DNA of 64,000 nt from Roseococcus pinisoli (GCF_018413645.1 NZ_JAHCDA010000001.1:1116001-1180000); one strand, 5' to 3'. Numbered from the stretch's first letter, positions 34,332 through 44,865 are shown. Notes: a model not told the origin generated them from the letters alone. Translations and numbers: made by a program.

Positions 34332-36749
34332 ATGAATTTAATTGAAGCCGTACGGTCCGCCAAAGATGGCAATGCAGTATTGTTTGTGGGCGCGGGCTTG
34401 TCTTTTCTCGCAAAGCGAGAAAACGGCGAGGCGGTGCCGGATGCGCAATGGCTGACGGATATTTTACTCGAACAGCCGAAAGGTACAGGATCAAGACATA
34501 AATTGGATAGGGTTGCGGGTTCTGTCATACGAAAGAAAGGAAGTGAATTTGTTTATGACAAGATAAAAGAAAATTTTACCGTTCACTCTGTAGACGAAAG
34601 ACTAACTGATCTATATTCTCTTCCGTGGAAGCGAATATATACGACGAACTATGATAATGCGATAGAAATCGCTCGCGCAGGCAAGTATCCTGTCTCTTCC
34701 ATAACGATTGATGAAACTCAGACCTCAGCAAAATTGGGCTCGGTTATCCATTTGAATGGCTCCGCAAAACGAGTTAGCCCTGCGAACATGAATTTAGAAA
34801 TTGCGCTAACTGATTTATCCTATGCGGCAGACCGACTGGCTCAAACAGGATGGCTTAGTTTTTTTGAGCGGGATCTAAATACGTCCAGGGCAATAATATT
34901 TGCCGGATATAGTTTATATGATTTGGAGATAGATAAGATACTTTTGGCTGCTGATGGCGTCAAAGAAAAAACTTTTTTCTTCATTGCGCCAGATGCTGAT
35001 GAAGTTGAAATAAATACGTTGGAGCGTTATGGCACAGTCGTGCCTGGTGGCATAGATATTTTAGTTGAACATATCAAAAGTGTTGCGGCGAGCTACAATC
35101 TTCCAATTTTTGTAACTGGCTTTACTGCACTCCGTGAGCTTGTCGCGCAAGATGATGACGTGCGGCGAGGTGTTTCTGTACAAAAACTGACTGAGCAATT
35201 GGTCTATGGGAAATTGCCAGAAAATGAAATTTTGGCTCGACAAAACGTATTTGGAGATCGTCCTTTTCTTGTAATGAGAGCGCAAGACGAAGTTGCCAGA
35301 AACGCAATTAAACTGGGCCCTTGGCGAGATATATTGTTTGTTGGAGAAATTGCTTCTGGTAAATCCGCAAGCACACTTAATTTGGCTTTATATTTAATAA
35401 ATCTAGGATACAAGGTATTTTATGCCATATCGACGACTTTATTATCTCAAGATTTAAAAAGACTCAGTGGATCGCCTGAGAAAATTGCCGTTATATTCGA
35501 TTCATATTTTTTATTTAGAAATGAAATAACGGAATATGCAAGTTCACGGCCACCGAATCATCGGATCATCTTAACCGAGCGGTCGGCAATCCACGAATTA
35601 ACAAGTCGATTTATAGATGCAACGCCGCATCTCGGACCAATAAAAGAAATTACACTTGGCAAAATTGAAAGTAAAGATATCGAGGCATTTGAAGCGCTTG
35701 TTAATTTTGGGGGATTCTGGGGTGAGCGCGCCGGAGCGAATATCTCGGCACGCCAGAACCATATTGGCAAAACTTTAGAGGGTTCGCTGTATCGTTTGCT
35801 TATTGAAATTATACGATCGGAAAAAGTACAGGCTCAACTTCGTGATTTATTGCAGCCCCTTTCTTCCGATATTTCAATAGCAAAATCTTTTTGCCTAATA
35901 TTAATTCTTAATTCAGTAAAAATTAACTTTAGCATCAACGAATGGCAATATTTGTTTGACCGTCAAACTATAAGTAAGATGCTGTCTATGTATGGTGATC
36001 AAGTTAGACATTTTATGCTTAGCGACGCTAATCACATTTATATGCGAGGTGGTTTAGTAGGGACTCATATTCTACATGCTTTTATGGATGACGAACTTGT
36101 AGGAGATAGTCTGGAATATTTATACGAAAAAGCGATTCGTAGAACAAAGGAAGGAAACGAATGGAAGCAGCTTGTTATCGAATTAGTTAAATTTAGTGCA
36201 GTAGAGCCCATGTTTGCAGAACGCACAAAGGCAGCAAATATTTTTCGGTATTATGATGCCATTAGAGTGTACGGAGACACAAGAAATAATCCCGACTACT
36301 GGCTACAAATTGGTATTGCCGCGACCGTTCTTGGCGATCTAGTCCGAGGCAAGCTGTGTTTCGAGAATGCTTATGCGCGAGAAAAAGCACGTCCAAAACC
36401 TAATCTAACGCGCATAGATAATTATTTTTCGCGATTTCAAATGCGCCAAGCTGTGGCAGAAAGTAATCGTGATGCGGCATTTGAGGTTTTTATTGAAGCA
36501 AATGAGCGTTTAGAAAAGCAAATATTTTTAGACAACAATAGGCATTATCCTTTTAAAACAGGTCGATATTTTTCTGACGTAGCATCAAAACATTTTAGCT
36601 CCTGGGACAGTACACAGAAAACAAGATTTAAATTGGCGGTCGCAAGCATTAAAGCAAAGGCTGAAGAATGGAAGGCTCGAAAAAATGAAATAAACGCAGA
36701 TGTCGAAATACTTATACGAGAAACTACATCTTTGCTTAGACGGATTTAA
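34332..36749 (+). CDS. SIR2 - P-loop NTPase - helical-repeat protein, candidate anti-phage NADase (SIR2-STAND type)
   Basis: This 805-aa protein has three parts. Residues 1-255 form a SIR2-like domain: nucleotide loop VGAGLS (19-24), TTNYD (104-108; N106 matches the catalytic Asn of defensive SIR2 NADases), H140 in VIHLNG and the GYSLYD loop (192-197). Residues 300-480 form a P-loop NTPase: Walker A GEIASGKS (338-345), Walker B AVIFDS (D390) and a sensor-like LTER (R417). Residues 500-805 are mostly helical and may be a TPR-like sensor. Known SIR2-STAND proteins (such as Avs5) deplete NAD+ on phage infection. The gene is about 40% GC with AT-rich codons, unlike everything around it, so it was acquired. 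AAGGA lies 8 nt before the ATG. I see no partner gene. Confidence 0.82.
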   Translation: MNLIEAVRSAKDGNAVLFVGAGLSFLAKRENGEAVPDAQWLTDILLEQPKGTGSRHKLDRVAGSVIRKKGSEFVYDKIKENFTVHSVDERLTDLYSLPWKRIYTTNYDNAIEIARAGKYPVSSITIDETQTSAKLGSVIHLNGSAKRVSPANMNLEIALTDLSYAADRLAQTGWLSFFERDLNTSRAIIFAGYSLYDLEIDKILLAADGVKEKTFFFIAPDADEVEINTLERYGTVVPGGIDILVEHIKSVAASYNLPIFVTGFTALRELVAQDDDVRRGVSVQKLTEQLVYGKLPENEILARQNVFGDRPFLVMRAQDEVARNAIKLGPWRDILFVGEIASGKSASTLNLALYLINLGYKVFYAISTTLLSQDLKRLSGSPEKIAVIFDSYFLFRNEITEYASSRPPNHRIILTERSAIHELTSRFIDATPHLGPIKEITLGKIESKDIEAFEALVNFGGFWGERAGANISARQNHIGKTLEGSLYRLLIEIIRSEKVQAQLRDLLQPLSSDISIAKSFCLILILNSVKINFSINEWQYLFDRQTISKMLSMYGDQVRHFMLSDANHIYMRGGLVGTHILHAFMDDELVGDSLEYLYEKAIRRTKEGNEWKQLVIELVKFSAVEPMFAERTKAANIFRYYDAIRVYGDTRNNPDYWLQIGIAATVLGDLVRGKLCFENAYAREKARPKPNLTRIDNYFSRFQMRQAVAESNRDAAFEVFIEANERLEKQIFLDNNRHYPFKTGRYFSDVASKHFSSWDSTQKTRFKLAVASIKAKAEEWKARKNEINADVEILIRETTSLLRRI

Positions 36750-36750
36750 A

Positions 36751-36781
36751 CAAAAAGGGAGCGACTTACATCGTCGCTCCC
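36751..36781 (-). terminator. Intrinsic terminator of the uxaA remnant
   Basis: A 9-bp stem, GGGAGCGAC/GTCGCTCCC (36757-36765, 36773-36781), with a 7-nt loop is followed on the minus strand by TTTTTG. The loop contains the stop codon of the remnant, so the terminator overlaps the coding end. It marks where native sequence resumes after the foreign patch. Confidence 0.75.
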
Positions 36782-37277
36782 AAAACCCAAGGCGCAAACT
36801 CCGCATCCCCAAACCCCAGCCTCTCGCTCTTCGTCGGCTCCCCACTCGCCGTCGCCAGCATGTGCCCAAAGATCCGCGCCCCGCACTCCTGCACGCTCTC
36901 CGTCCCGTCCAGAACGGTCCCGCAATTGATGTCCATGTCCTCCTCCATGTGGGAGAACATTGCCGTGTTCGTCGCCAGCTTCAGCGACGGCGCCGGCTTG
37001 CAGCCGAACACGCTCCCGCGCCCCGTGGTGAAGCACATCAGGTTCGCGCCCCCGGCCACCTGGCCCGTCGCGCCCACGGGGTCGTAGCCCGGCGTGTCCA
37101 TGAAGACGAAGCCGCGCTCCCTGACAGCCTCGGCATAGCGCAGCACGTCCACGAGGTCGCCTTCGCCATCGCGCCCAGCGACTTCTCCAGGATCGTCGTC
37201 AGCCCGCCCGCCTCGTTGCCCGGCGAGGGGTTGGCGTTCATCTCCGCCCCCTCGCGCGTCATGTCCGCCCCTGCGCT
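36766..37277 (-). pseudogene. uxaA: Truncated, frameshifted altronate dehydratase (UxaA family) remnant
   Basis: Only the last roughly 170 residues of a protein normally about 390-500 aa remain. They include [70 protein letters not shown] and the usual end AEFAPWVLGATM. The first segment is in a different frame from the rest; the break lies near 37150-37165, where family members have a few extra residues after AKG, consistent with a deletion of about 10 nt. The 5' part ends abruptly at the stop of the Bug gene. The family dehydrates altronate, galactarate or related aldonates; this copy cannot. Confidence 0.82.
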
Positions 37278-37278
37278 C

Positions 37279-38262
37279 TCAGTCGATCCGGATGCCGGCC
37301 GCCGCGATCACCGGCTCCCACTTCGCGATCTCGGCCGCGAGGAAGGCCGCCGCATCGGCCGGCGAGCTGCCGCGCACGACCTCGACCGTCATCTCCTCCA
37401 GCCGCCGGCGCAGCGGCTCGACCTCCAGCGCGCGATTGGTGGCGGCGTTGATGGCGTTGACGATGGGCGTCGGCGTGCCCGAGGGCACCAGCATCATGTG
37501 CCAGGTATAGGCCTCGTAATCCGGCACGCCGCCCTCGATGAAGGTGGGCAGGTCCGGCACCAGCGAGCTGCGCGTGCGCGTCGAGATGGCGAGCGGGCGC
37601 AGGTCGCCGCGCTGGATGATGGGCAGCGCGCCGGCCGCCACGTCGATCAGCATGGGGATGCGCCCCGAGAGCAGCTCCGGCATGGCCGGCGCGCTACCGC
37701 GGAAGGCGATGTGGTTCATCTTCAGCCCGCCCGCCATGTGCAGGAACAGCTCGGTCGCCAGGTGCACGGCGCCGCCATTGCCGCTGCTGGCATAGTCGTA
37801 CTTGCCCGGATTGGCGCGGATCAGCGCGATGAACTCGGGCAGCGTGCGCGCGGGAAAATCCTTGTTGACCATCATGATCATCGGCACCTTGCCGACGAGC
37901 GCGACGGGCGTGAAATCCGCCACCGGATCGAAGGGCACGCGCGGGAACAGCGCCTTCACCACCGCATGGCCGATGGTGGAGTAGAGCACCGTCAGCCCGT
38001 CCTTCGGCGCCTTGGCCACGATGTCCGTGCCGATGACGATGCCCGAGCCGGTGCGGTTCTCCACCACCAGGCGGTTGGGCAGGTTGCGCGACATCTCGTC
38101 GGCGATGAGGCGCGCGGGAACGTCGGTCGGCCCGCCCGCCGCGAAGGGCACGACGAGGCGCACGGCCTGCGAGGGCCAGTCGGTGGTGGTCTGGGCGGAA
38201 AGGGGCGTGGTGGCGGCGAAGGGTGCGAGGGCACCCAATGCGAGGGCCTGGCGGCGATGCAT
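37279..38262 (-). CDS. Bug/TctC-family periplasmic solute receptor
   Basis: This 327-aa protein has the leader [20 protein letters not shown] with LSA before a likely cleavage site. The Bug loops are [60 protein letters not shown] and [22 protein letters not shown] 38262 (GGGAGAG upstream) is chosen over a longer frame from 38352. The adjacent uxaA remnant suggests it once took up a sugar acid for that pathway. It differs clearly from the tandem pair at 29-31 kb. Confidence 0.92.
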   Translation of the reverse strand: MHRRQALALGALAPFAATTPLSAQTTTDWPSQAVRLVVPFAAGGPTDVPARLIADEMSRNLPNRLVVENRTGSGIVIGTDIVAKAPKDGLTVLYSTIGHAVVKALFPRVPFDPVADFTPVALVGKVPMIMMVNKDFPARTLPEFIALIRANPGKYDYASSGNGGAVHLATELFLHMAGGLKMNHIAFRGSAPAMPELLSGRIPMLIDVAAGALPIIQRGDLRPLAISTRTRSSLVPDLPTFIEGGVPDYEAYTWHMMLVPSGTPTPIVNAINAATNRALEVEPLRRRLEEMTVEVVRGSSPADAAAFLAAEIAKWEPVIAAAGIRID

Positions 38263-38305
38263 GAACAATTCTCTCCCGTTTTCGTTGAGCGGGAGCCTGC
38301 CGCGA

Positions 38306-39379
38306 TCAGTCCCCGGCTTCAATCCTTTTGCCGGTCTCGCCGTCGAAGACATGCAGCGATTCCGGCGGCAGCGCGAGCGTCATCGCGCCGTCCGCGTAAC
38401 GAGCGCCGGGAAGGCGTGCGGTGAGCGGTGTGCCGTCGGCGAGCTTGCCGTGCAGTACGCTTTCGCCGCCCAGCGGCTCGACCAGCTCCACCATCACGTC
38501 GAGGCCGCCTTCGCCCAGGCGCAGATGCTCCGGCCGGATGCCGAGGGTGAGCTTTCGCCCCGCCGCGCCGGCGCGCGGGCCATCGACGAAGGGCAGGCGC
38601 AGGCCGCCCGCATCGAGGATCGCAGCGGCGCCGCCCGCCTCCAGCCTGGCGGAGAGCAGGTTCATCGAGGGGCTGCCGATGAAGCCCGCGACATAGGTAT
38701 CGGCGGGCCTCTCCCAGATCTCCATCGGCGTCGCGATCTGCGCGGCGCGGCCCGCATTCATCACGACCAGGCGGTCGCCCAGCGTCATGGCCTCCACCTG
38801 GTCATGCGTGACGAAGAGCGAGGTGATGCCGAGGCGCCGCTGCAGCCGGCGGATCTCCGCGCGTAGTTCGACGCGCAGCTTGGCGTCGAGGTTGGACAGC
38901 GGCTCGTCGAAGAGGAAGAGCTTGGGCTCGCGCACGATGGCACGCCCCATGGCGACGCGCTGCCGCTGCCCGCCCGAGAGCTCGCGCGGCTTGCGGTGCA
39001 GCAGGTGACCGATGCCGAGCAGCCCCGCCGCCTCGTCCACGCGGCGCTGGATCTGGTCCTTCGGCAGACCGCGGATCTTCAGGCCATAGGCCATGTTCTG
39101 GAAGACCGACATGTGCGGGTAGAGCGCGTAGTTCTGGAAGACCATCGCGACGTCGCGATCGGCCGGCTCCAGCCCCTTCATGCTCTGCCCGGCGATCAGC
39201 ACCTCGCCCGAGGTCTCGGTCTCGAGCCCGGCGACGATGCGCAGCAGCGTCGACTTGCCGCAGCCCGAGGCCCCGACGATGACGATCATCTCGCCATCCT
39301 TCACGTCGAGGTCGACGCCGTGCAGGACGGGCGTGGCGCCGAAGGACTTCTTCACGTCGCGCAGGGTGAGGGTGGCCAT
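38306..39379 (-). CDS. ugpC: Sugar/glycerol-3-phosphate-type ABC transporter ATPase
   Basis: This 357-aa MalK/UgpC-type ATPase has Walker A GASGCGKS (36-43), Q-loop [10 protein letters not shown], signature [10 protein letters not shown] (134-143), Walker [12 protein letters not shown]-loop LDAKLR and an H-loop [11 protein letters not shown]-terminal regulatory OB/TOBE part contains GIRPEHLRL. It energises the permeases encoded just upstream. ATG 39379 sits in a TAATG overlap with the permease stop. Ugp-like is the closest label; the real substrate is unproven. Confidence 0.92.
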   Translation of the reverse strand: MATLTLRDVKKSFGATPVLHGVDLDVKDGEMIVIVGASGCGKSTLLRIVAGLETETSGEVLIAGQSMKGLEPADRDVAMVFQNYALYPHMSVFQNMAYGLKIRGLPKDQIQRRVDEAAGLLGIGHLLHRKPRELSGGQRQRVAMGRAIVREPKLFLFDEPLSNLDAKLRVELRAEIRRLQRRLGITSLFVTHDQVEAMTLGDRLVVMNAGRAAQIATPMEIWERPADTYVAGFIGSPSMNLLSARLEAGGAAAILDAGGLRLPFVDGPRAGAAGRKLTLGIRPEHLRLGEGGLDVMVELVEPLGGESVLHGKLADGTPLTARLPGARYADGAMTLALPPESLHVFDGETGKRIEAGD

Positions 39380-40260
39380 TACTTCTCGGTCTCCGTCAGG
39401 CCCTTCACGAACCATCGCTGCATGAGCACCACCACCGCCACCGGCGGCAGCAGCGCGAAGACGGCCGTCGCCATGATGACGTTCCACTCGTTCTGCTGGT
39501 CGCCCGTGCCGATCATCTTGGTGAGGCCGACGACAATCGTCTCCAGGCTGCGGTCGTTCACCATCAGCAGCGGCCAGAGATACTGGTTCCAGCCGTAGAT
39601 GAAGAGGATGACGAAAAGCGCCGCGATGTTGGTGCGCGAGAGCGGCAGCACGACGTCGAGGAAAAAGCGGATCGGCCCCGCGCCGTCGATCTTCGCGGCC
39701 TCGACATATTCGTCGGGGATGGTGAGGAAGAACTGGCGGAAGAGCAGCGTCGCCGTCGCGCTGGCGATGAGCGGGATCACGAGGCCGGCCATGGTGTTGG
39801 TGAGGCCGAGATTCACCATCACCTGGAAGGTGGGGATGATGCGCACCTCCACCGGCAGCATCAGCGTGATGAAGATCAGCCAGAAGAAGACCATGCGTAG
39901 CGGAAAGCGGAAGAACACCACCGCATAGGCCGAGGTCAGCGAGATCGCGATCTTCCCCACGGCGATGAGAAGCGCCATCACGAGGCTGTTGACCAGCATC
40001 GTCCCGGCCGGGGTGCCCATATAGCGGCCGCCGCCCGCGGCCCAGGCCTGGGCGTAGTTCGGCAGGGCCTGGGCGCCCGGCAGCAGCGGCACCTCGCCGC
40101 GCCCGATGGTGTTCACGTCATGCGTCGAGCCGATGAGCGTCAGGTAGATCGGGAAGACGAAGATCAGCACGCCGAGAAGCAGGCAGAGATGCGTGACGAA
40201 CTTCTCGCGCCGGTGCCGGCGGCGCGTGGCCTCGGCGAGCTCCTGGGTGGAGGCCGGCAT
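39379..40260 (-). CDS. ugpE: ABC transporter permease (UgpE/MalG-like)
   Basis: This 293-aa inner-membrane protein has the MalG-type order of six TM spans: [20 protein letters not shown] first, then [20 protein letters not shown], the EAA loop [20 protein letters not shown] and a C-terminal [15 protein letters not shown] typical of the family. It overlaps ugpA by ATGA and ugpC by TAATG, so the operon is tightly coupled. Confidence 0.92.
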   Translation of the reverse strand: MPASTQELAEATRRRHRREKFVTHLCLLLGVLIFVFPIYLTLIGSTHDVNTIGRGEVPLLPGAQALPNYAQAWAAGGGRYMGTPAGTMLVNSLVMALLIAVGKIAISLTSAYAVVFFRFPLRMVFFWLIFITLMLPVEVRIIPTFQVMVNLGLTNTMAGLVIPLIASATATLLFRQFFLTIPDEYVEAAKIDGAGPIRFFLDVVLPLSRTNIAALFVILFIYGWNQYLWPLLMVNDRSLETIVVGLTKMIGTGDQQNEWNVIMATAVFALLPPVAVVVLMQRWFVKGLTETEK

Positions 40261-41138
40261 CAGTAGTGCACCTTCCGCTCGATGTAGCGGAACTGGATCA
40301 CCGTCAGCACCACCACCAGCAGCATGAGGATGACGCTCTGCGCCGAGCTGGAGCCGAGGTTCAGGTTGATCACGCCGTCGGTATAGACGCGATAGATCAG
40401 CGTCTCGGTCGCCTTGCCGGGGCCGCCCTGCGTCAGGCTGTGGATCACGCCGAAGGTGTCGAAGAAGGCGTAGACGAGGTTCACCACCAGCAGGAAGAAG
40501 GCGGTGGGCGAGAGCAGCGGGAAGATGATGGTCCAGAAGCGCCGCGTGGGCCGTGCGCCGTCGATCGCGGCGGCTTCGAGGACGGCTTTCGGGATGCTCT
40601 GCAGCCCCGCGAGGAAGAAGATGAAGTTGTAGCTGACCTGCTTCCAGGCGCTGGCCATGATGACCATCAGCATCGCCTGGTTGCCGTTCAGCCGGTAGTC
40701 CCAGGGAACGCCGAGGCCGTTCAGCATGCGGCCGAACAGCCCGATATTCGGATGGAACATGAAGAGCCAGAGCACGGCGGCGATGGCCGGCGCCACCGCA
40801 TAGGGCCAGATCAGCAGCGTCTTGTAGGCATTCGCGCCGCGGATGTGCTTGTCCGCCTGCACGGCCAGGAACAGCGCCGAGCCCAGCGCCAGCGTCGCGA
40901 CGGAGCCGGAGAAGAGCAGCGTGCGCCCCGCGGCATCGAGCCAGGTCTGGTCGTGCAGCACGTCCAGGAAATTCTCGAAGCCGACGAATTCGGTGGAGAG
41001 GCCGAAGGCGTCCTCGCGCAGGAAGGACTGGTAGACGGCCTGCCCCGCCGGCCAGAAGAAGAAGATGGCCGTGATGGCGAGCTGCGGCAGCAGCAGCAGA
41101 TAGGGCAGCAGCGTGCCCTTGAAGATCACCTTCTTCAT
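40260..41138 (-). CDS. ugpA: ABC transporter permease (UgpA/MalF-like)
   Basis: This 292-aa protein has an N-terminal [20 protein letters not shown] typical of Ugp[21 protein letters not shown] before the periplasmic loop, the EAA loop [20 protein letters not shown] and [20 protein letters not shown] near the end. It pairs with UgpE. It starts 127 nt after the receptor gene stop; nothing recognisable lies in that gap. Confidence 0.92.
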   Translation of the reverse strand: MKKVIFKGTLLPYLLLLPQLAITAIFFFWPAGQAVYQSFLREDAFGLSTEFVGFENFLDVLHDQTWLDAAGRTLLFSGSVATLALGSALFLAVQADKHIRGANAYKTLLIWPYAVAPAIAAVLWLFMFHPNIGLFGRMLNGLGVPWDYRLNGNQAMLMVIMASAWKQVSYNFIFFLAGLQSIPKAVLEAAAIDGARPTRRFWTIIFPLLSPTAFFLLVVNLVYAFFDTFGVIHSLTQGGPGKATETLIYRVYTDGVINLNLGSSSAQSVILMLLVVVLTVIQFRYIERKVHY

Positions 41139-41265
41139 GTCGCTTCGCCTGCCTGGCCCTGGGTCATCGCTTCCGTGCCGGCGCCGGCCCGTCCAGCGCC
41201 GATCGCGGTCCGGCGCCCGCCTCCGTCCGGCCGCCCGGGCCTCGCGGAGAGGGGCGGGGGCGTCA

Positions 41266-42609
41266 TCAGCCCCGGTTCGCCCGCTCGAAGTTGCGGAGCA
41301 CGACGTTGCCGCGGGTCGTGCCCGCCGCCATGGCCTGCTCGGCGCTCTGCTGGCCCTGCAGCATCTTCTCCATCTCTTCCTGGATGATGTTGCGGATCTC
41401 GATGAGGCCGCCCAGCCGCAGGCCGCGCGTGTTGTCGCTCGTCGTGCCGCGCAGCATCTGCTCGATCGGCACGTCGGCGCCCGGATTGCGCTGGTAGTAG
41501 TCGGTCTTCTTCACGGCCTCGAAGGAAGCGCGGGTCAGCGGCAGGTAGCCCGTGTCGGTGTGCCACTTGGCGCCCACCTCGGTGCCGCTGATGTATTTGT
41601 AGAACTCGGCCACGCCCCGGTATTCGGCGGCGGAGCGCGTGTCCCGCGGGCCCTTGTTCATCGTCCAGAAGCTCGCGCCGCCGATGATGCTGTTGCCCGG
41701 CGCGCGGGGCGTGCCGTCGAAATAGGGCAGCATGCCCACGCCCCACTGGAACCGCGCCTCGTTGCTGATGCGCGCGCGCAGGCCCGAGGAGGACATGGTG
41801 ATGGCCACCTGGCCCGAGGGGAACAGCGCGTCCGCCGCATTGTCGCGGCCGCCGTAGCGGTAGAGCCCCTCGCGCGACCAGTTCTGGAGGTTGGCCATGT
41901 GCTTCAGCACCAGCGGATTATTGATCCGCAGTTCGGTGCCCAGCCCGGCGAAGCCGTTGGCCAGTGTGGCGAAGGGAATGTCGTGGATGGCGCTGAACTG
42001 CTCGAGATTCAGCCAGGTCGGCCAGGAGGTGGTGAGCGGCGCCTCGATGCCCGCGGCCTTCAGCGCGCGCATCGCCTGCTCCACGCCTTCCCAGGTCGTC
42101 GGGAACTGGTCCGGGTTCAGGTTGGCCCGGCGGAACATGTCCTTGTTGTAGAAGACGACCGAGGTGCTGCTGTTGAAGGGCATCGACATCTGCCGGCCGT
42201 CGGCCGCCGCGTAGTAGCCGCGGACGCCGGGGAGGAAGTCGTTGAAGTCGATCTGCACGCCGGTCTCGGCCAGCAGCTCGTAGACCGGCTTCACCGCACG
42301 GCCGGCGGCCATCATGGTGCCGGTGCCGACCTCGAACATCTGCACGATGTGGGGCGCCTGGTTGGCGCGGAAGGCGGCGATCGCGGCCACCATCGTCTCG
42401 GGGTAGGAGCCGCGGAAGGACGGCGCGATCTTCACCGCCGTCTGGCTGGCGTTGAAATCGGCGACGATCTTCTCGAGCAGGCCGCCGAGCGGCTGGGGAA
42501 GCCCATGCCAGAACTGCAGCTCAAGGGGGCCGCCCTGGGCGAGCGCCGGCGCGGCGAGGGGCAGGGCGGCAGCGGCGATGGCCGCCTGTCCGAAGGAACG
42601 ACGCAGCAT
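41266..42609 (-). CDS. ugpB: ABC transporter substrate-binding protein (UgpB-like)
   Basis: This 447-aa family-1 extracellular binding protein has the leader [20 protein letters not shown] with ALA before the cleavage site. The mature start [20 protein letters not shown] is characteristic of UgpB, as are [20 protein letters not shown] and [23 protein letters not shown] 42609 has GGGAG 8 nt upstream; a GTG at 42618 is too near that site. It delivers the ligand (glycerol-3-phosphate, diesters or a sugar) to the permeases downstream. Confidence 0.92.
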   Translation of the reverse strand: MLRRSFGQAAIAAAALPLAAPALAQGGPLELQFWHGLPQPLGGLLEKIVADFNASQTAVKIAPSFRGSYPETMVAAIAAFRANQAPHIVQMFEVGTGTMMAAGRAVKPVYELLAETGVQIDFNDFLPGVRGYYAAADGRQMSMPFNSSTSVVFYNKDMFRRANLNPDQFPTTWEGVEQAMRALKAAGIEAPLTTSWPTWLNLEQFSAIHDIPFATLANGFAGLGTELRINNPLVLKHMANLQNWSREGLYRYGGRDNAADALFPSGQVAITMSSSGLRARISNEARFQWGVGMLPYFDGTPRAPGNSIIGGASFWTMNKGPRDTRSAAEYRGVAEFYKYISGTEVGAKWHTDTGYLPLTRASFEAVKKTDYYQRNPGADVPIEQMLRGTTSDNTRGLRLGGLIEIRNIIQEEMEKMLQGQQSAEQAMAAGTTRGNVVLRNFERANRG

Positions 42610-42683
42610 GTGGAGCACTCCCGGGATTTCATCGACGTGTGGCGGTTATTCCTCCGCCATTACGTCCATGTGACACCAAGAAG

Positions 42684-43835
42684 TCAGTTCCGTGAAGCAG
42701 ATTTGACCTGGAGGAGCTGTTGGTACAGCGCGGGGTCCGTCGCGCCCTCGGTTCCGAAGATCAGCACGCGGCTGTCGGCGCCCAGCCCCAGGGCGGCGCG
42801 GGCCTCCGGCGCGTCCCAGGCGCGCTGCAGCGCGACATAGCCGGCGACGGCGCTTTCCCCCGCCTCCACGCCCTGCGCGGCCAGGGCCTGCATGGCGCCG
42901 GGCACGGCGCCATCCGGCAGGGCCATGGAGGCGAAGGCGCTGCGCTCGAGCTCCTGCCAGGCCAGCATCGAGGGCTCGCCGCAGGCCAGCCCGGCCATGA
43001 GCGTGTCGAGATCGCCGCCGACAGTGGTGAAGGCGCCCGCCTCCAGGCTGTCGGTCAGGCAGGCGGCGCGCTCGGGCTCGGCGATGACGAGCTTCGGGCC
43101 CGGTCCGCACATGGCCCGCAGCTGCACCGCCACGGCCGCCGCCACGCCGCCCACCCCGCCGGGCACGAAGACATGGGTGGGCGCCTGCGGCAGGGCGGCG
43201 ATCGCCTCCTCCGCCATCAGCCGGTAGCCCTGCATCACGTCGCGCGGCGGTTCCGTGTAACCGGGATAGGAGGTGTCGCTGATGACGAACCAGCCCTCGG
43301 ACTGGGCCGTCTCCTGCGCGGCACGGACGCTGTCGTCGTAATTGCCAGCGACCTCGCGGATCTCGGCGCCGTAGCGGGCGATGGCGTCGCGCCGGCCCTG
43401 GCTGACATGCTGGTGCACGAAGATCACGCAGCGCGCGCCGAAGCGCTGCGCGCCCCAGGCGACGGAGCGGCCATGGTTGCCGTCGGTCGCGCAGGTGACG
43501 GTGATCTGGCGCGCGGCGTCGCGATGCGCGCCCGCTTCCAGCTCCGCGCCGGTGGCGCTGTTGGCGACGCCGCGCTTCGCCAGCTCGGCCGTGATCAGCT
43601 TCAGAACGGCATAGGCGCCGCCCAGCGCCTTGAAGCTGCCGAGGCCGAAGCGCGATCCCTCGTCCTTGTAGTGGACGCTGGCGGGCCCCGCGAAATCCAG
43701 CGGCCGCAGCGGCGTGGGCGCGTAGCCGGGCCAGGAGGAGATCTCGGCACGGGCGCGGCGGTAGCCGCCCTCCGGCAGGATGACGAGGCCCGGCGTGCCG
43801 GGATTGCGGTTCAGGACCAGGCGGAAATCGCTCAT
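42684..43835 (-). CDS. dpaL: Diaminopropionate ammonia-lyase
   Basis: This 383-aa fold-type II PLP enzyme has the lysine K69 in GLGSFKALGGAYA, the phosphate loop VPGGVGGVAAAVAVQLRAMC, the TDGNHGRSVAWGA segment and ISDTSYPGYTEPPRDVMQGY, which is diagnostic for DpaL. It converts 2,3-diaminopropionate to pyruvate and ammonia. It is divergent from denD and lies 74 nt upstream of the ugp-like operon; a shared substrate is not obvious. Confidence 0.92.
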   Translation of the reverse strand: MSDFRLVLNRNPGTPGLVILPEGGYRRARAEISSWPGYAPTPLRPLDFAGPASVHYKDEGSRFGLGSFKALGGAYAVLKLITAELAKRGVANSATGAELEAGAHRDAARQITVTCATDGNHGRSVAWGAQRFGARCVIFVHQHVSQGRRDAIARYGAEIREVAGNYDDSVRAAQETAQSEGWFVISDTSYPGYTEPPRDVMQGYRLMAEEAIAALPQAPTHVFVPGGVGGVAAAVAVQLRAMCGPGPKLVIAEPERAACLTDSLEAGAFTTVGGDLDTLMAGLACGEPSMLAWQELERSAFASMALPDGAVPGAMQALAAQGVEAGESAVAGYVALQRAWDAPEARAALGLGADSRVLIFGTEGATDPALYQQLLQVKSASRN

Positions 43836-43879
43836 CTGAAGAACTTGGCGCCGGATGCCGTGCCGGGCAATCTGGCGCC

Positions 43880-44851
43880 ATGAAGATCACGATCCTGGGC
43901 GGCGGCGGTTTCCTCGGCCGCAAACTGGCGCAACGTCTGGCGGCGGAGGGCGGGCTGGACGGCCGGCCCATCGCCGAGCTGACCCTTTTCGACCTCGCGG
44001 AGCCCGCGCCGCTGGAGGCGCCCTTCCCGGTGCGCCGCCTGGCCGGCGACGTCGCCAGCGCGGCGGACGTGGCGAAGGCCGTCCCGGAGGGCACCTCCGT
44101 CGTCTTCCACCTCGCCGCCGTGGTGAGCGCCGCGGCCGAGGCCGATTTCGACCTCGGCATGCGGGTGAACCTGCATGGCACGCTGGCGGTCATCGAGGCC
44201 TGCCGGAAGCTCTCCACCCCGCCGCGCGTCCTCTTCACCTCCAGCGTCGCGAGCTTCGGCGGCGGCCAGTCGGCCCTGCTGCCCGACGAGGCGCGCCAGG
44301 TCCCCGGCAATTCCTACGGCGCGCAGAAGGCCGCGGCCGAGCTGCTGCTGGCCGATGCCTCGCGCCGCGGCATGCTCGACCTCGTCTCCATCCGCCTGCC
44401 GACGGTGATCGTGCGCCCCGGCCGCCCGAACAAGGCGGCCTCCTCCTTCGTCTCGGCCATCCTGCGCGAGCCGCTGCTGGGCCTGGAGACGCCGTTGCCG
44501 GTCGGCGAGGATTTTCGGGTGTGGGTCTGCTCGCCGCGCCGCGCCGTCGACTGGTTCCTGCATGCCGCCGTGATGGACACGGCGCCGCTTGGCATCGATC
44601 GCGGCGTGAACCCGCCGGGCCTCGCCGTCAGCGTGGGCGAGATGCTGGCCGCGCTGACCCCGGCCGAGCGGGCCCTGGTCAGGTCCGAGCCCGATGCGGT
44701 GATCGCCGGCATCGTCGGTGGCTGGCCGGCCGAGTTCGCGGCGACGCGCGCGAAGAAGCTCGGCTTCGCGCCGCAGGAGGGCGTGCCGGCCATCCTGGCC
44801 GCCTTCCGCGAGGACGACCTCGCGGCCACGCGCGCCGACCGGGGGATGTAA
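43880..44851 (+). CDS. denD: D-erythronate dehydrogenase-like SDR (DenD)
   Basis: This 323-aa extended SDR has the NAD loop GGGGFLGRKL (7-16), S122 in FTSSVASFGGG and the Y146/K150 pair in NSYGAQKAAAELL. SIRLPTVIVRPGRPNKAASS and ILREPLLGLETPLPV with VWVCSPRRAVDW match the DenD subfamily that oxidises D-erythronate to 2-oxo-tetronate. The kinase, aldolase and isomerase of that pathway are not in the window. Loss of the nearby uxaA makes a once larger acid-sugar catabolic cluster plausible. Confidence 0.85.
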   Translation: MKITILGGGGFLGRKLAQRLAAEGGLDGRPIAELTLFDLAEPAPLEAPFPVRRLAGDVASAADVAKAVPEGTSVVFHLAAVVSAAAEADFDLGMRVNLHGTLAVIEACRKLSTPPRVLFTSSVASFGGGQSALLPDEARQVPGNSYGAQKAAAELLLADASRRGMLDLVSIRLPTVIVRPGRPNKAASSFVSAILREPLLGLETPLPVGEDFRVWVCSPRRAVDWFLHAAVMDTAPLGIDRGVNPPGLAVSVGEMLAALTPAERALVRSEPDAVIAGIVGGWPAEFAATRAKKLGFAPQEGVPAILAAFREDDLAATRADRGM

Positions 44852-44865
44852 CGGCGCGCGGCGCC

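Noticed and set aside
34203-36765. Search for integrase, transposase or target-site duplication around the SIR2 gene
   Set aside because: No recombinase frame or clear direct repeat was found at the edges, so I call it acquired DNA but not a defined mobile element.
36757-36781. Hairpin read as the terminator of the SIR2 gene
   Set aside because: On the plus strand it is followed by A and C, not T. The T-run is on the minus strand, so it belongs to the uxaA remnant.
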